From Paracoccaceae bacterium (GTDB lineage: Bacteria; Pseudomonadota; Alphaproteobacteria; Rhodobacterales; Rhodobacteraceae), in the NCBI GenBank assembly GCA_004153385.1, contig SDAL01000002.1, forward strand, positions 1 to 64,000: a DNA stretch of 64,000 nt. The letters run 5' to 3'. Shown in pieces: positions 8,308 to 17,565 of the stretch (position 1 is the stretch's first letter; the number at the start of each line of letters is the position of its first letter). The translations under genes and the position numbers were made by a program. The notes beneath the pieces are model-generated. The model did no database searches. It had not been told where the DNA came from and worked only from the letters and a program-made list of their open reading frames with translations.

Positions 8308-8372
8308 ACATTGCGGCCCCACTTTCGCACGCGCCCCCTTGATTGCGCGCCCGTTACGGGGCAGGGACAGAT

Positions 8373-9005
8373 ATGGATATCAAACCCCTCCCCGATTTTT
8401 CGTTTGAACAGGCCGCGCATCGTCGCGGCCTTGAACTTGTGGCCGGTGTGGATGAGGTGGGCCGCGGCCCCCTATGTGGCCCCGTTACGGCAGGGGCCGT
8501 GATTCTGGACCCGAACCATATTCCCGAAGGCCTTAACGATTCGAAGAAACTGAGCGCAAAGCGCCGCGCGGAACTGGTGGACCAGATCAAGGCCCATGCC
8601 CTGTGGGCTGTGGCCCATGCCAGTATCGAGGAGATCGATACGCTCAATATCTACCACGCCTCTCACCTTGCGATGTGTCGCGCGGTGGCGGCGTTGACGC
8701 GTGTGCCGGATCATGTGCTAGTCGATGGCAACCGCGTGCCCACAGGCCTTGCGATGTCGGCAGAGCCGATCGTAAAGGGCGACGCGCGGTCACTATCGAT
8801 TGCAGCTGCGTCCATTCTGGCCAAGCAGGAACGCGATGCGTTGATGGTGACGCTCGCGCAACAGTATCCCCAATACGGTTGGGAGAAAAACGCAGGTTAC
8901 CCAACGCCATCACATCTTGCGGCGTTGAAAGAGTTCGGCGTGACCCCCGTCCATAGGAAATCGTTCAAGCCGGTCCACAATATCTTGTGCCAAGGCAAAA
9001 CGTAA
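8373..9005 (+). CDS. rnhB: Ribonuclease HII
   Basis: The 210-residue enzyme cleaves RNA in RNA–DNA hybrids and single ribonucleotides embedded in DNA. The metal-binding pair is at D27–E28 in GVDEVGRGPLCGPV. NDSKKLSAKRR, the VDGNRVP aspartate and GDARSLSIAAASILAK with the last acidic residue are present. The start was set at the ATG after GGGACAG; an in-frame upstream GTG would add ten residues without a better site. It lies directly upstream of ccrM, a frequent pairing in Rhodobacterales. Confidence 0.95.
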   Translation: MDIKPLPDFSFEQAAHRRGLELVAGVDEVGRGPLCGPVTAGAVILDPNHIPEGLNDSKKLSAKRRAELVDQIKAHALWAVAHASIEEIDTLNIYHASHLAMCRAVAALTRVPDHVLVDGNRVPTGLAMSAEPIVKGDARSLSIAAASILAKQERDALMVTLAQQYPQYGWEKNAGYPTPSHLAALKEFGVTPVHRKSFKPVHNILCQGKT

Positions 9006-9148
9006 CCTGCGACGGAATTAAAGAAATTGACGAATTTGGTGGTTTGAACCATCTTATCCACAGATGATCGGCAAAAATGCCGGCGGTATGAGCAGTGAAA
9101 TAGACCGGAAAAATCCGGCTTGATCCGTCCACCGAGGCGGGCCAGTGA

Positions 9149-10276
<1,128 letters not shown>

Positions 10277-10341
10277 ATCACCAGAGATTTTGAGGATAGT
10301 ATCCGCGCCGCACTCTCGTGCGCGCGCGGGAGATACCGCCA

Positions 10342-10404
10342 GTGCCACACATGCGGTGCATCTGTGGCACAAACTTGCCCCGCCGATTTCCGGCGGGGTT
10401 TTTT
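10342..10404 (+). terminator. Tandem hairpins, the second an intrinsic terminator, after ccrM
   Basis: The first hairpin (10342–10370) has an 8-bp stem GTGCCACA/TGTGGCAC. The second (10378–10404) pairs CCCCGCC with GGCGGGG and runs into six T residues, so it is a canonical intrinsic terminator on the plus strand. Confidence 0.85.
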
Positions 10405-10448
10405 GTGGGATCTCTATTTTGAGGGCGGGCGGTTGATGGCCGCACAAA

Positions 10449-10904
10449 TCAGCGGCTGGTCTGGCCAGCCGTTTCCAGCTTTGCGCGCAATTCCCGCATG
10501 ACCGGCAATGTGGCCCTGACTTTTTCCGGCCCGATTTCGCGCACGATATCGGCGATTACCGGCATGAATGCCGCAAAGGCCGCATCGCGTGCGGCGCGGC
10601 CTGACGGGCTGATGGACACGAACTTGCGCCGCGCATCATCCCAATCGGGTCGAATATGGACATGTCCAGCCCATACCAGCTTTGAAAGCGTGTTGGTCAT
10701 TGCACCACGGGTCACATGAAAACTGGCGGCCAGCTGCGCGGGTGTGCGCTCCTCGCCGATATGGGCCAGATGGTTGAGCACCGAAAAATGCGATATTTCC
10801 ATGCCTTTAGGCAAAGCCCGCCCAACAACACTGCGGGCGAGCTGATCAGCCATGAAAACCTCTGCAAAGAGGGCCGCGGCCAGCGGGTCGAACTCTTGGC
10901 TCAC
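10449..10904 (-). CDS. MarR-family transcriptional regulator
   Basis: The 151-residue product has the MarR layout: an N-terminal dimerisation helix (FDPLAAALFAEVFMADQLA), a winged helix with RTPAQLAASFHVTRGAMTN as recognition region, and a wing DWDDARRKFVSISPSGRAARD. A GTG at 10902–10904 with AAAGGA upstream is taken as the start, because a longer frame would run through grxC. It sits 35 bases downstream of grxC on the same strand and may be co-transcribed with it. The ligand is unknown. Confidence 0.85.
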   Translation of the reverse strand: MSQEFDPLAAALFAEVFMADQLARSVVGRALPKGMEISHFSVLNHLAHIGEERTPAQLAASFHVTRGAMTNTLSKLVWAGHVHIRPDWDDARRKFVSISPSGRAARDAAFAAFMPVIADIVREIGPEKVRATLPVMRELRAKLETAGQTSR

Positions 10905-10939
10905 AGATGCGGTCCTTTGATTGGAGGTCGTGCCGGGGC

Positions 10940-11197
10940 TCACCCGGCCAGCAGCGTATCCAGCTTTCCGGACCGGTCGAGCGCCTGCAACTCGTCGCAT
11001 CCGCCCACATGTGTATCGCCGATGAAAATCTGCGGCACAGAGCGGCGGCCGTTTGCGCGCGCCATCATTGCTTGGCGCACGGCCGGATCGCCGCCCACAT
11101 CGGTTTCTTCGTAGCTCACGTTTTTGCCGTCCAGCAACCGTTTTGCCGTGACGCAGAAAGGGCAAGTGCGGGTGGTGTAGATTTCGACGCGTTGCAT
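10940..11197 (-). CDS. grxC: Glutaredoxin 3 (GrxC type)
   Basis: The 85-residue thioredoxin-fold protein has the dithiol CPFC site at residues 13–16, the cis-proline RRSVPQIFIG and the glutathione-binding HVGGCDEL. It reduces disulfides with glutathione in the cytoplasm. The ATG at 11195–11197 is chosen because AAGGA lies seven bases before it; an in-frame TTG two codons upstream is less likely. The order on this strand is comF, grxC, then the MarR gene. Confidence 0.95.
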   Translation of the reverse strand: MQRVEIYTTRTCPFCVTAKRLLDGKNVSYEETDVGGDPAVRQAMMARANGRRSVPQIFIGDTHVGGCDELQALDRSGKLDTLLAG

Positions 11198-11233
11198 AAT
11201 CAATCCTTCTGTCTTTCATCAGAATATAGGCAT

Positions 11234-11971
11234 TCATCCGTCATTAGCAACGCGTGCGACGACCAGAACATCAACCCGTGCCGCACCCGCTTGTAAAACA
11301 GCGCGACTTGCGGCCGTAAGCGTGGCGCCAGAGGTCATCACATCATCCACCAGCAGAACCGAACGCCCCTGCGGCACGAGGCAATGTGTTGCACGCACTT
11401 CCAGTGCGCCGTTCAAATTGGCATATCTGGCCGCGCGATCACGCCCGTTCTGGCAAGGCGTGGCTTTGGTGCGGCGTAAAAGCATGGGCAAATGTTCTGC
11501 ACCTGTGTGCAGGGCCAGCGCGTGACCAAGCAGTGCTGCCTGATTGTAGCGCCTGCGCAGCAGCCTTAGCCGGTGCAACGGTATCGGGGCAATCAGGGTA
11601 TCGGGGCGGATAAGGTCGCGGCCCGCTGTGGCAAGCCATTTGCCCATGGGGCGGGCCAGTTCTGTGCGATCACCGTGTTTGAGCGCCAAAATCAGCCGTT
11701 TTCCGGTTTCTTCATAGGTCAGTACAGCCCGCCCGCGCGACCAGACCGGCGGATCACGCAGGCAGGTGTCACAATGCTCCACCCCGTCGGAGTGTCCAGG
11801 CAGCGGGGTGCCGCAGCTGTCACACGCCACACCCGTGATAAAGCCTGCCTGCGCCCAGCATGTGGCACACAAACCAAACGGGTCCTGTACTGCCGCACCG
11901 CAGGCAATACAGCCCGGCGGATAGACAGCAGTCACAAGCCGGTGACCGATCCGTTTCAAAAGGTCGTGCAT
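11234..11971 (-). CDS. comF: ComF-family phosphoribosyltransferase-like protein
   Basis: The product of 245 residues (start at MHDLLKRIG; an ATG four codons earlier is possible) has two N-terminal CxxC pairs (CIAC…CATC, CDSC…CDTC) forming a zinc-binding region. A phosphoribosyltransferase domain follows, with the PRPP loop VLLVDDVMTSGATL near the C-terminus. ComF proteins support DNA uptake in competent bacteria and are retained in many non-competent lineages with an unclear role. It is divergent from the methyltransferase gene at 12018 with only 46 bases between starts, so the two share a promoter region. Confidence 0.9.
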   Translation of the reverse strand: MHDLLKRIGHRLVTAVYPPGCIACGAAVQDPFGLCATCWAQAGFITGVACDSCGTPLPGHSDGVEHCDTCLRDPPVWSRGRAVLTYEETGKRLILALKHGDRTELARPMGKWLATAGRDLIRPDTLIAPIPLHRLRLLRRRYNQAALLGHALALHTGAEHLPMLLRRTKATPCQNGRDRAARYANLNGALEVRATHCLVPQGRSVLLVDDVMTSGATLTAASRAVLQAGAARVDVLVVARVANDG

Positions 11972-12017
11972 CTTGTGTGGCATCCACGGGCGTGCGTGTT
12001 TAGTATCCGGTCCTATC

Positions 12018-12842
12018 ATGAACAAACCTCCCCTGCTGACAGACCGCCCCGCCCTGAACCGTCAACGTCTTCGCGCGCGTGCGCGCGGACCGGATCTGTT
12101 TTTGCATGAGGAGGCTGCCCTTGATCTTCAGGAAAGGCTGCTTGAGGTTAACAGGCAGTTTACGTCGCCGGCGGTGGTAAGTGCTTTTCCCGAAGTCTGG
12201 CTGCGCGATCTGCCGGGGGCGAAACATGTGGCAGATGACGACCGGCTTGATCTGGAAGAGGGGGCGCATGATCTGGTGGTGCATGCGATGTGCCTGCACT
12301 GGTCCAATGATCCGGTGGGGCAACTGGTGCAAGCTGCCCGCGCCCTGAAACCCGACGGGCTGTTTATCGCAGTCATGCTGGGTGGCCAGACGTTAAGCGA
12401 ATTGCGCAGTGTGTTGGCCGAGGCCGAGGCCGCCGTCACAGGCGGGCTAAGCCCGCGGGTATTGCCGATGGCCGAAGTGCGCGATCTGGGGGGGCTTTTG
12501 CAGCGTGTGGGGCTGGCCTTGCCGGTGGCCGATACGGCGCTTCGCAAAATCGCCTATACCGATCCGATGCGTCTTTTTGCCGATTTGCGCGCTATGGGAG
12601 AGGGCAATGCGCTTGCCCAAAGGCCCCGCCATTTTACCCGCCGTGCGGTCTTCGCCGAAGCCTTGCAGCGGTATGGCGCGCATTACAGTGACGATCAGGG
12701 CCGGTTGCAAGCGAGTTTCGAGATGATCTGGCTGACGGGATGGAAACCCCATGAAAGCCAGCAAAAACCGCTCCGCCCGGGATCAGCCACGACACGGCTG
12801 GCTGATGCGCTCAATCCCCTGAAGATGCCAGAAGCTGAATAG
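12018..12842 (+). CDS. NDUFAF5-like methyltransferase-domain protein
   Basis: The 274-residue protein matches the alphaproteobacterial family related to mitochondrial complex I assembly factor NDUFAF5. It has an RARGPDLFLHEEAAL start, HDLVVHAMCLHWSNDPVGQL in place of methyltransferase motif IV, LKPDGLFIAVMLGGQTL, SPRVLPMAEVRDLGGLLQ and the ending WKPHESQQKPLRPGSA. The usual glycine-rich SAM-binding motif I (GxGxG) is not seen where it should be, around residue 60. It is therefore either a divergent SAM enzyme or, like NDUFAF5, a hydroxylase/assembly factor. That role is inferred from the family. It is divergent from comF. Confidence 0.75.
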   Translation: MNKPPLLTDRPALNRQRLRARARGPDLFLHEEAALDLQERLLEVNRQFTSPAVVSAFPEVWLRDLPGAKHVADDDRLDLEEGAHDLVVHAMCLHWSNDPVGQLVQAARALKPDGLFIAVMLGGQTLSELRSVLAEAEAAVTGGLSPRVLPMAEVRDLGGLLQRVGLALPVADTALRKIAYTDPMRLFADLRAMGEGNALAQRPRHFTRRAVFAEALQRYGAHYSDDQGRLQASFEMIWLTGWKPHESQQKPLRPGSATTRLADALNPLKMPEAE

Positions 12843-12859
12843 ACCGACGCTTGGAAGGC

Positions 12860-12895
12860 ATCAGGGGGGCGAGCATATATTGCCGCCCCCCTGTT
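12860..12895. terminator. Hairpin between convergent genes
   Basis: A perfect 10-bp stem (CAGGGGGGCG with its complement) encloses an AT-rich loop, between the stop codons of two convergent genes. T-runs are poor, so it is called a likely bidirectional terminator on position and stem strength only. Confidence 0.6.
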
Positions 12896-12922
12896 GATCG
12901 TCGGTCCGGTGGTATATCCACC

Positions 12923-14275
12923 TTATCCCAGCGCGGTGCGGAACCCTTTTGACCACCAGCTGACATCTTTTTTGACAATCGTTTCCATCAATGCGGCATG
13001 GCGGCGTTTGCGATCAACCAAAGGCATGGCGAGAGATGTCATGATGGCCGTGGCCATCTGCTCTGTGTCATGGGGATTGACGATCACGGCATCCGGCATT
13101 TGCTCTGCCGCGCCCGCAAATTGCGACAAGATCAGAACACCCGGATCGGCCGGATCCTGAGCGGCAATGAATTCTTTGGCCACCAGATTCATGCCGTCCA
13201 TCAGCGGCGTCACCAGCGCGACATCCGAGGCACGATACAGCCCTGCCAGCGTCTCGCGCGGCACAGGACGGTTGATAAAGCGGATCGGCGCCCATTGGAT
13301 ATCGGCATACCGACCGTTGATCTGGCCCGACAGCAACTCCGTTTCCTCGCGGATGTTGTCATAGGCCTCCACGCCCTCGCGGGTTGGCGGGCTGATTTGC
13401 AGCATCGACACATGGCGATGCCACTCCTCATGGCGCTCGAGAAATTCGCCAAAGGCTTTGAACCGCTGCGGAACACCTTTGGTATAATCCAGCCGGTCGA
13501 CACCGATCATCAGGCGCCGTTCGGGTTTGACAATCCCGCGGGGCAGTTTGTCGACCTCCGATTCTGCCAGCGTGCGGAATTCCGTCGCATCAATGGCCAC
13601 AGGAAACGCCGCAATGCGACATTGGCGGTTGTTCAATTGCACAAAACCGCCGGCCAGCTCCTCTCCACCGCCCAGTTCGATCATGCTGGCGATACAGGCA
13701 CGGGCATCGCGCTCAGCCTGCATCCCGACCACTTCGTAATTTGACAGCCATTCGCAGACCTCGGGCGCGTTGGGCATGGCCTGCAGGGCGAGGGGGGTTG
13801 GGAAGGGTGTGTGCAAAAAGAACCCGATCCGATTCTTGGCCCCTGCCTGACGCAGATAAAGCGCAAGCGGCAGAAGATGATAATCATGCACCCAGATGCG
13901 GTCGTCCGGCTCGATCACATCAATCAACATCTTTGCCAGACGACGGTTCACATCCTTATAGGCCGAAAGATATTCGGCATGGATTTCCATCAGATCCGTG
14001 CGCCCGTGAAACAGCGGCCAAAGGACCTGATTGGAAAACCCGAAATAATAGTTTTCCTGCTCTTGCTCGGTCAGATCAAAGGCCATGCGGCGGAACGGGC
14101 CGCCTTCGACCTCGTGCAGGGCGTTGCCCGCCGTCTCGGCAAGCTTGCCGGATGTGCCGATCCAGATGCCGCCGGTTTCCAGAAGTGTATCATGCAGCGC
14201 CACGACCAACCCGCCAGAGGGATTGGGACCTGAGGGAATGCGGTTTGAAACGCAGATCAAACGACCCTTGCTCAT
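12923..14275 (-). CDS. otsA: Trehalose-6-phosphate synthase (GT20)
   Basis: The 450-residue GT20 enzyme joins UDP-glucose and glucose-6-phosphate. Visible marks are ICVSNRIP at the N-terminus, the glycine-rich SGGLVVAL loop, VHDYHLLPLALYLR near 140, GVDRLDYTKGVPQR in the middle and the sugar-nucleotide DGMNLVAKEFIA near 365. The start ATG overlaps the otsB stop as ATGA, so the two are translationally coupled in the order otsB–otsA. Trehalose made this way serves as an osmolyte and stress protectant in marine alphaproteobacteria. Confidence 0.95.
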   Translation of the reverse strand: MSKGRLICVSNRIPSGPNPSGGLVVALHDTLLETGGIWIGTSGKLAETAGNALHEVEGGPFRRMAFDLTEQEQENYYFGFSNQVLWPLFHGRTDLMEIHAEYLSAYKDVNRRLAKMLIDVIEPDDRIWVHDYHLLPLALYLRQAGAKNRIGFFLHTPFPTPLALQAMPNAPEVCEWLSNYEVVGMQAERDARACIASMIELGGGEELAGGFVQLNNRQCRIAAFPVAIDATEFRTLAESEVDKLPRGIVKPERRLMIGVDRLDYTKGVPQRFKAFGEFLERHEEWHRHVSMLQISPPTREGVEAYDNIREETELLSGQINGRYADIQWAPIRFINRPVPRETLAGLYRASDVALVTPLMDGMNLVAKEFIAAQDPADPGVLILSQFAGAAEQMPDAVIVNPHDTEQMATAIMTSLAMPLVDRKRRHAALMETIVKKDVSWWSKGFRTALG

Positions 14276-15021
14276 GCTTTTGTCTCCAATCCGGCACGAA
14301 GCCATGCCAGAACATCCTCTGGCGTGTCGAGATGGTGGCTGGCACCGCTCGCGCCGTCCCCGATCTTGATCCCGTAACCGTCATGCGCCTGCGCCCACAA
14401 AAGGGCGGGTTCATCTGTGCTGTCATCGCCCAGATAAACGGGCGCACGGCCGGCAAACTGCGGAAGTTGCGACAAAAGCGCCAAGGCCCCGTCTTTGGAA
14501 AAGCCGTCGGGGCGCAACTCGAACGCCATTTTGGCCGGCTGGACGGCAAATCCGGTATACCGTCTGGTCAGGTCGTCCATAAACGCGCGGGCTGCGGGGC
14601 CGGCCTCGGGGCGGGTGCGGAAATGGACCGCGCCACCATGTGTTTTATGTTCGTATAACAAGCCGTTGTCGTCCGCGTAGGCACGAATTTCGGATTGCGC
14701 GTCTGCCAGACCTGCTGGGATGGCGTCCATGGGCGGGGCCATGCCGCGCGCCTCGGAGCCGTGGCTGCCAACCATCAATCCATCGAACCCGTCCAGAAAC
14801 TGTTCCAGCTCTGACAGCGACCGGCCTGACACGATTGCAAGCGCGCCATTGCAAGCCGCTTCCAGTCTGGTCAGCATATCGCCGATATCGGCCGGAACCT
14901 TCACAGCGTCCGGTGTTGGCGCAATATCCACCAATGTGCCGTCGAAATCGAGAAAGATCGCAACTTTGGCGCAATCCAAGCGGGGCGGGGGTGTGAAATC
15001 ACCTGTATCCATGTCAACCAT
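14272..15021 (-). CDS. otsB: Trehalose-6-phosphate phosphatase
   Basis: This HAD-superfamily phosphatase of about 249 residues removes phosphate from trehalose-6-phosphate. Motif I is FLDFDGTLVDIAP, motif II is in ALAIVSGRS, the motif III lysine is in PAKMAFELRPDGFSKDGAL and motif IV is VYLGDDSTDEPA. Two in-frame ATGs (15021 and 15012) are both preceded by a poor ribosome binding site, so the start is uncertain by three codons. Its stop overlaps the otsA start by four bases. Confidence 0.93.
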   Translation of the reverse strand: MVDMDTGDFTPPPRLDCAKVAIFLDFDGTLVDIAPTPDAVKVPADIGDMLTRLEAACNGALAIVSGRSLSELEQFLDGFDGLMVGSHGSEARGMAPPMDAIPAGLADAQSEIRAYADDNGLLYEHKTHGGAVHFRTRPEAGPAARAFMDDLTRRYTGFAVQPAKMAFELRPDGFSKDGALALLSQLPQFAGRAPVYLGDDSTDEPALLWAQAHDGYGIKIGDGASGASHHLDTPEDVLAWLRAGLETKA

Positions 15022-15129
15022 GCCCAATAGGTAAGTTAATTCTGATAATAGTAAAGTGTGAGTTTAACGCGCGCATGAAACGCGGTATCTCAGGCATTGT
15101 TCCACAAGGTCTTGAAACGGGAAGAAATT

Positions 15130-16182
15130 ATGAAAGTTCCGGCCAATCCGCGTTTGTTGCATGCGCCTGCCGACCATCCCCCTGTTGCTCAGGCGAAAAT
15201 CGGGGTTATCGTGGCAAATCTGGGAACGCCGGATAACACGGATTACTGGTCGATGCGGCGGTATCTGAACGAATTTTTGTCCGACAAGCGTGTGATCGAT
15301 ATTCCAAACTGGAAATGGCAGCCGCTATTGCAGTTGATCATCCTGAGCAAACGCCCGTTCACCTCGGGGGCCAATTACAAGACCATCTGGAACAACGAGG
15401 CCAATGAAAGTCCGCTACTGACGATCACCAAACAGCAGGTGGCCAAACTGAAAGAAGCCGTGGAGGCCCGTTACGGCGCCGAGGTGGAGCTGGATTTCTG
15501 TATGCGCTACGGCAAGCCCTCGACCAAGTCGGTTGTAGACAGGATGGTCAAGAACGGCTGCGAAAAGATCCTGTTTTTCCCGCTGTATCCGCATTACGCC
15601 GGTGCAACCTCTGCCACTGCGAATGACGCGTTCTTCCGCGCCCTGATGGTGCAAAAACGCCAACCTGCCGCACGGGTGGCGCCGGAGTATTTTGATCGCC
15701 CCGCCTATATCGAGGCTTTGGCGCAATCGGTGGAGCGGGTCTATCCGGGCGACAAGCGCCCTGATGTGTTGTTGTGTTCCTACCACGGGATGCCGAAGCG
15801 CTATCTGATGGAAGGCGACCCCTATCACTGCCAATGCCAGAAAACCACGCGGCTGCTGCGAGAGCGTCTGGGGTGGGACAAGGACGAGGTCCAGACCACC
15901 TTCCAGTCCGTGTTCGGGCGCGAGGAGTGGCTGAAACCCTACACGGTGGAATATGTGGCCGAGCTGGCCAAGGCCGGCAAGACCGATGTCGCGGTCATCT
16001 CGCCCGCGTTCTCTGCCGATTGCATCGAGACGCTGGAGGAAATCAACGGTGAAATCCGCGAGGCATTCGAACATGCGGGCGGAAAGGACTTCACGTATAT
16101 TCCGTGCCTGAATGATGATGATGCCCATATCCGCGTGCTGATGGATGTGGTCGAGGAAAACCTGAGCGGCTGGATCGCCTGA
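15130..16182 (+). CDS. hemH: Ferrochelatase
   Basis: The 350-residue enzyme inserts ferrous iron into protoporphyrin IX, the last step of protoheme synthesis. IGVIVANLGTPDN opens the domain, FPLYPHYAGATSA is the porphyrin-cleft signature, the metal-site histidine is in LLCSYHGMPKRY, and the acidic partner is in SPAFSADCIETLEEI. The ATG after GGGAAGAAATT is preferred to an upstream in-frame candidate that would add 11 residues. It is a single gene, divergent from otsB, and followed by a long hairpin. Confidence 0.95.
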   Translation: MKVPANPRLLHAPADHPPVAQAKIGVIVANLGTPDNTDYWSMRRYLNEFLSDKRVIDIPNWKWQPLLQLIILSKRPFTSGANYKTIWNNEANESPLLTITKQQVAKLKEAVEARYGAEVELDFCMRYGKPSTKSVVDRMVKNGCEKILFFPLYPHYAGATSATANDAFFRALMVQKRQPAARVAPEYFDRPAYIEALAQSVERVYPGDKRPDVLLCSYHGMPKRYLMEGDPYHCQCQKTTRLLRERLGWDKDEVQTTFQSVFGREEWLKPYTVEYVAELAKAGKTDVAVISPAFSADCIETLEEINGEIREAFEHAGGKDFTYIPCLNDDDAHIRVLMDVVEENLSGWIA

Positions 16183-16188
16183 GACGCG

Positions 16189-16228
16189 GTGTGGTCAGGT
16201 GCGACAGATGTCGCGCGCCTGACCACAC
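16189..16228 (+). terminator. Long hairpin after hemH
   Basis: An 11-bp stem (GTGTGGTCAGG / CCTGACCACAC) encloses a second inverted repeat GCGACA/TGTCGC, so almost the whole 40 bases can fold. No T-run follows; it may act as a 3'-end stabiliser or a weak terminator. Confidence 0.55.
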
Positions 16229-16405
16229 AGGAGGCGGCGCATCTTTGACAAGACGGCGTACGCGCGACTATTGTTGAAGGCGCGCAGGTGGCTAGTGCGG
16301 CAATGTCGCATGATCGTGACGAAAGCGATGGTTCACGGAACTGTGGGTTTGAAGCCGAAACAGCCGCGTGTATCGCTCCGTCGAACAATTCTAACGGTGG
16401 GACGG

Positions 16406-16921
16406 ATGAAATCTCTTAAGTATTTGGCGCTTTTCCTTGTCATGGCGGCCTGTGCGGGAACACCGCAGCAACAAGAGCCGCAGCTTGGGCCTGATGGCAA
16501 GCCTCTGGCACAGGTCTACCGGATTACGCGCAGTGATGCGGAGGTGATTCCGACGCGGGCGGTCGAGGCTGTGAACAGCCTGAGGGCCGCACGTGGCACG
16601 GCACCTGTTGTGCTTAGCACACCATTGACAGTGGCCGCCGCCGCCCATAGCCGCGACATGGCCAAGCAGAACCGTCCATGGCACTGGGGCTCGGATGGCT
16701 CATCGCCACTGGATCGTGCCGCACGTGCGGGCTTTGCCGGCGAGGTCGTGGGCGAGAATATCTCGGAAACCTACGAGGCCGAGACCGAAACATTGTCGGC
16801 ATGGATGCAGGACGGGGAAACCCGTGATGTGATCTTGGATCCCCAAGCACGCCAGATGGGCTTTGCATGGTATCAAGAACCGTCGGGCAAGATCTGGTGG
16901 ACCATGGTCACCGGTAGCTGA
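16406..16921 (+). CDS. CAP-domain lipoprotein
   Basis: The 171-residue product has a lipoprotein signal (MKSLKYLALFLVMAAC, with the lipidated cysteine at residue 16) and a bacterial CAP/SCP domain. Markers are AVNSLRAARGTAPVVLS, the histidines in AAAAHSRDMA and RPWHWGSDGS, GENISE and a C-terminal GKIWWTMVTG. CAP proteins of this kind sit in the cell envelope; their biochemical role in bacteria is poorly known. The start ATG lies 45 codons inside a longer open frame and is chosen because the lipoprotein signal begins there. Confidence 0.85.
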   Translation: MKSLKYLALFLVMAACAGTPQQQEPQLGPDGKPLAQVYRITRSDAEVIPTRAVEAVNSLRAARGTAPVVLSTPLTVAAAAHSRDMAKQNRPWHWGSDGSSPLDRAARAGFAGEVVGENISETYEAETETLSAWMQDGETRDVILDPQARQMGFAWYQEPSGKIWWTMVTGS

Positions 16922-16942
16922 TCTGTCTGGATACCCGATGTA

Positions 16943-16969
16943 GAAAAGGCCCCGAATGCGGGGCCTTTT
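16943..16969. terminator. Bidirectional intrinsic terminator
   Basis: The symmetric sequence AAAAGGCCCC … GGGGCCTTTT lies between the stops of two convergent genes and has a T-run in both directions. Confidence 0.88.
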
Positions 16970-16981
16970 GCATGTGATCCG

Positions 16982-17485
16982 TTATGGATAGATGAAGATC
17001 GGTGTGCCGAGCGGGACCATGGCGAAGATTTCCTCGATTTCTTCGTCCGAGACAGCAATGCAACCTGCCGTCCAGTCTTTGCCCCGACCTTTGTCCTTGT
17101 CTGCGCGGCCATGGATGAAGATATCGCCACCGGCCTTTTTGCCAAAGCTTGCGGCATAGGCTTTCTGATCCGGAGTGGGATAGTTCAGACCGATAGACAG
17201 ATGGTAGGCTGAATTCGGATTGCGACGGTCTATGTAGTACACACCCTCGGGCGTTTTGCCGTCACCCTCGAACCGTTTCGGGCCAACCGGATTGCCGCCA
17301 AGCCCGACCTCGTATTGCCGGACGATCGTGCTGCCGGAAAACAGATACATGATCCGTTTGCTTTTGAAGATCTGGATCTGGGTGACGGGCGGGCCGTCGT
17401 AAATCTTGAATTTCGTGGGCTCACTGCCGCAAGCGGACAGCAAGGCCAAGGCCGAAAAACCTGTAAGAAGCGTTCTGCGCTGCAT
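16982..17485 (-). CDS. L,D-transpeptidase family lipoprotein (YkuD domain)
   Basis: The 167-residue product starts with a short lipoprotein signal (MQRRTLLTGFSALALLSAC). The YkuD domain has the active-site region IHGRADK … WTAGCIAVSDEEI, with the catalytic histidine and cysteine, and an upstream GGNPVGPKRFEGDGKTPEG substrate loop. Such enzymes form 3-3 peptidoglycan crosslinks or attach proteins to peptidoglycan in the periplasm. No LysM domain is present. The RR near the N-terminus resembles a Tat motif, but the context fits a Sec lipoprotein signal better. Confidence 0.88.
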   Translation of the reverse strand: MQRRTLLTGFSALALLSACGSEPTKFKIYDGPPVTQIQIFKSKRIMYLFSGSTIVRQYEVGLGGNPVGPKRFEGDGKTPEGVYYIDRRNPNSAYHLSIGLNYPTPDQKAYAASFGKKAGGDIFIHGRADKDKGRGKDWTAGCIAVSDEEIEEIFAMVPLGTPIFIYP

Positions 17486-17565
17486 TTTATGCCTGTATTG
17501 AAGGGACTGCTCGTGTTCTTATTGCGGCCAGTCTAGCGTGAAAATGGTTATGCGTGAATGCCATG

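Noticed and set aside
7675-8322. A 215-codon minus-strand frame opposite the secreted repeat protein
   Set aside because: Val/Ile/Ala-rich composition is the antisense reading of the Asp/Arg-rich plus-strand gene, which has a signal peptide and ribosome binding site.
10905-11237. N-terminal extension of the MarR gene to 262 residues
   Set aside because: It would run right through grxC; a GTG with AAAGGA at 10904 gives a normal MarR length.
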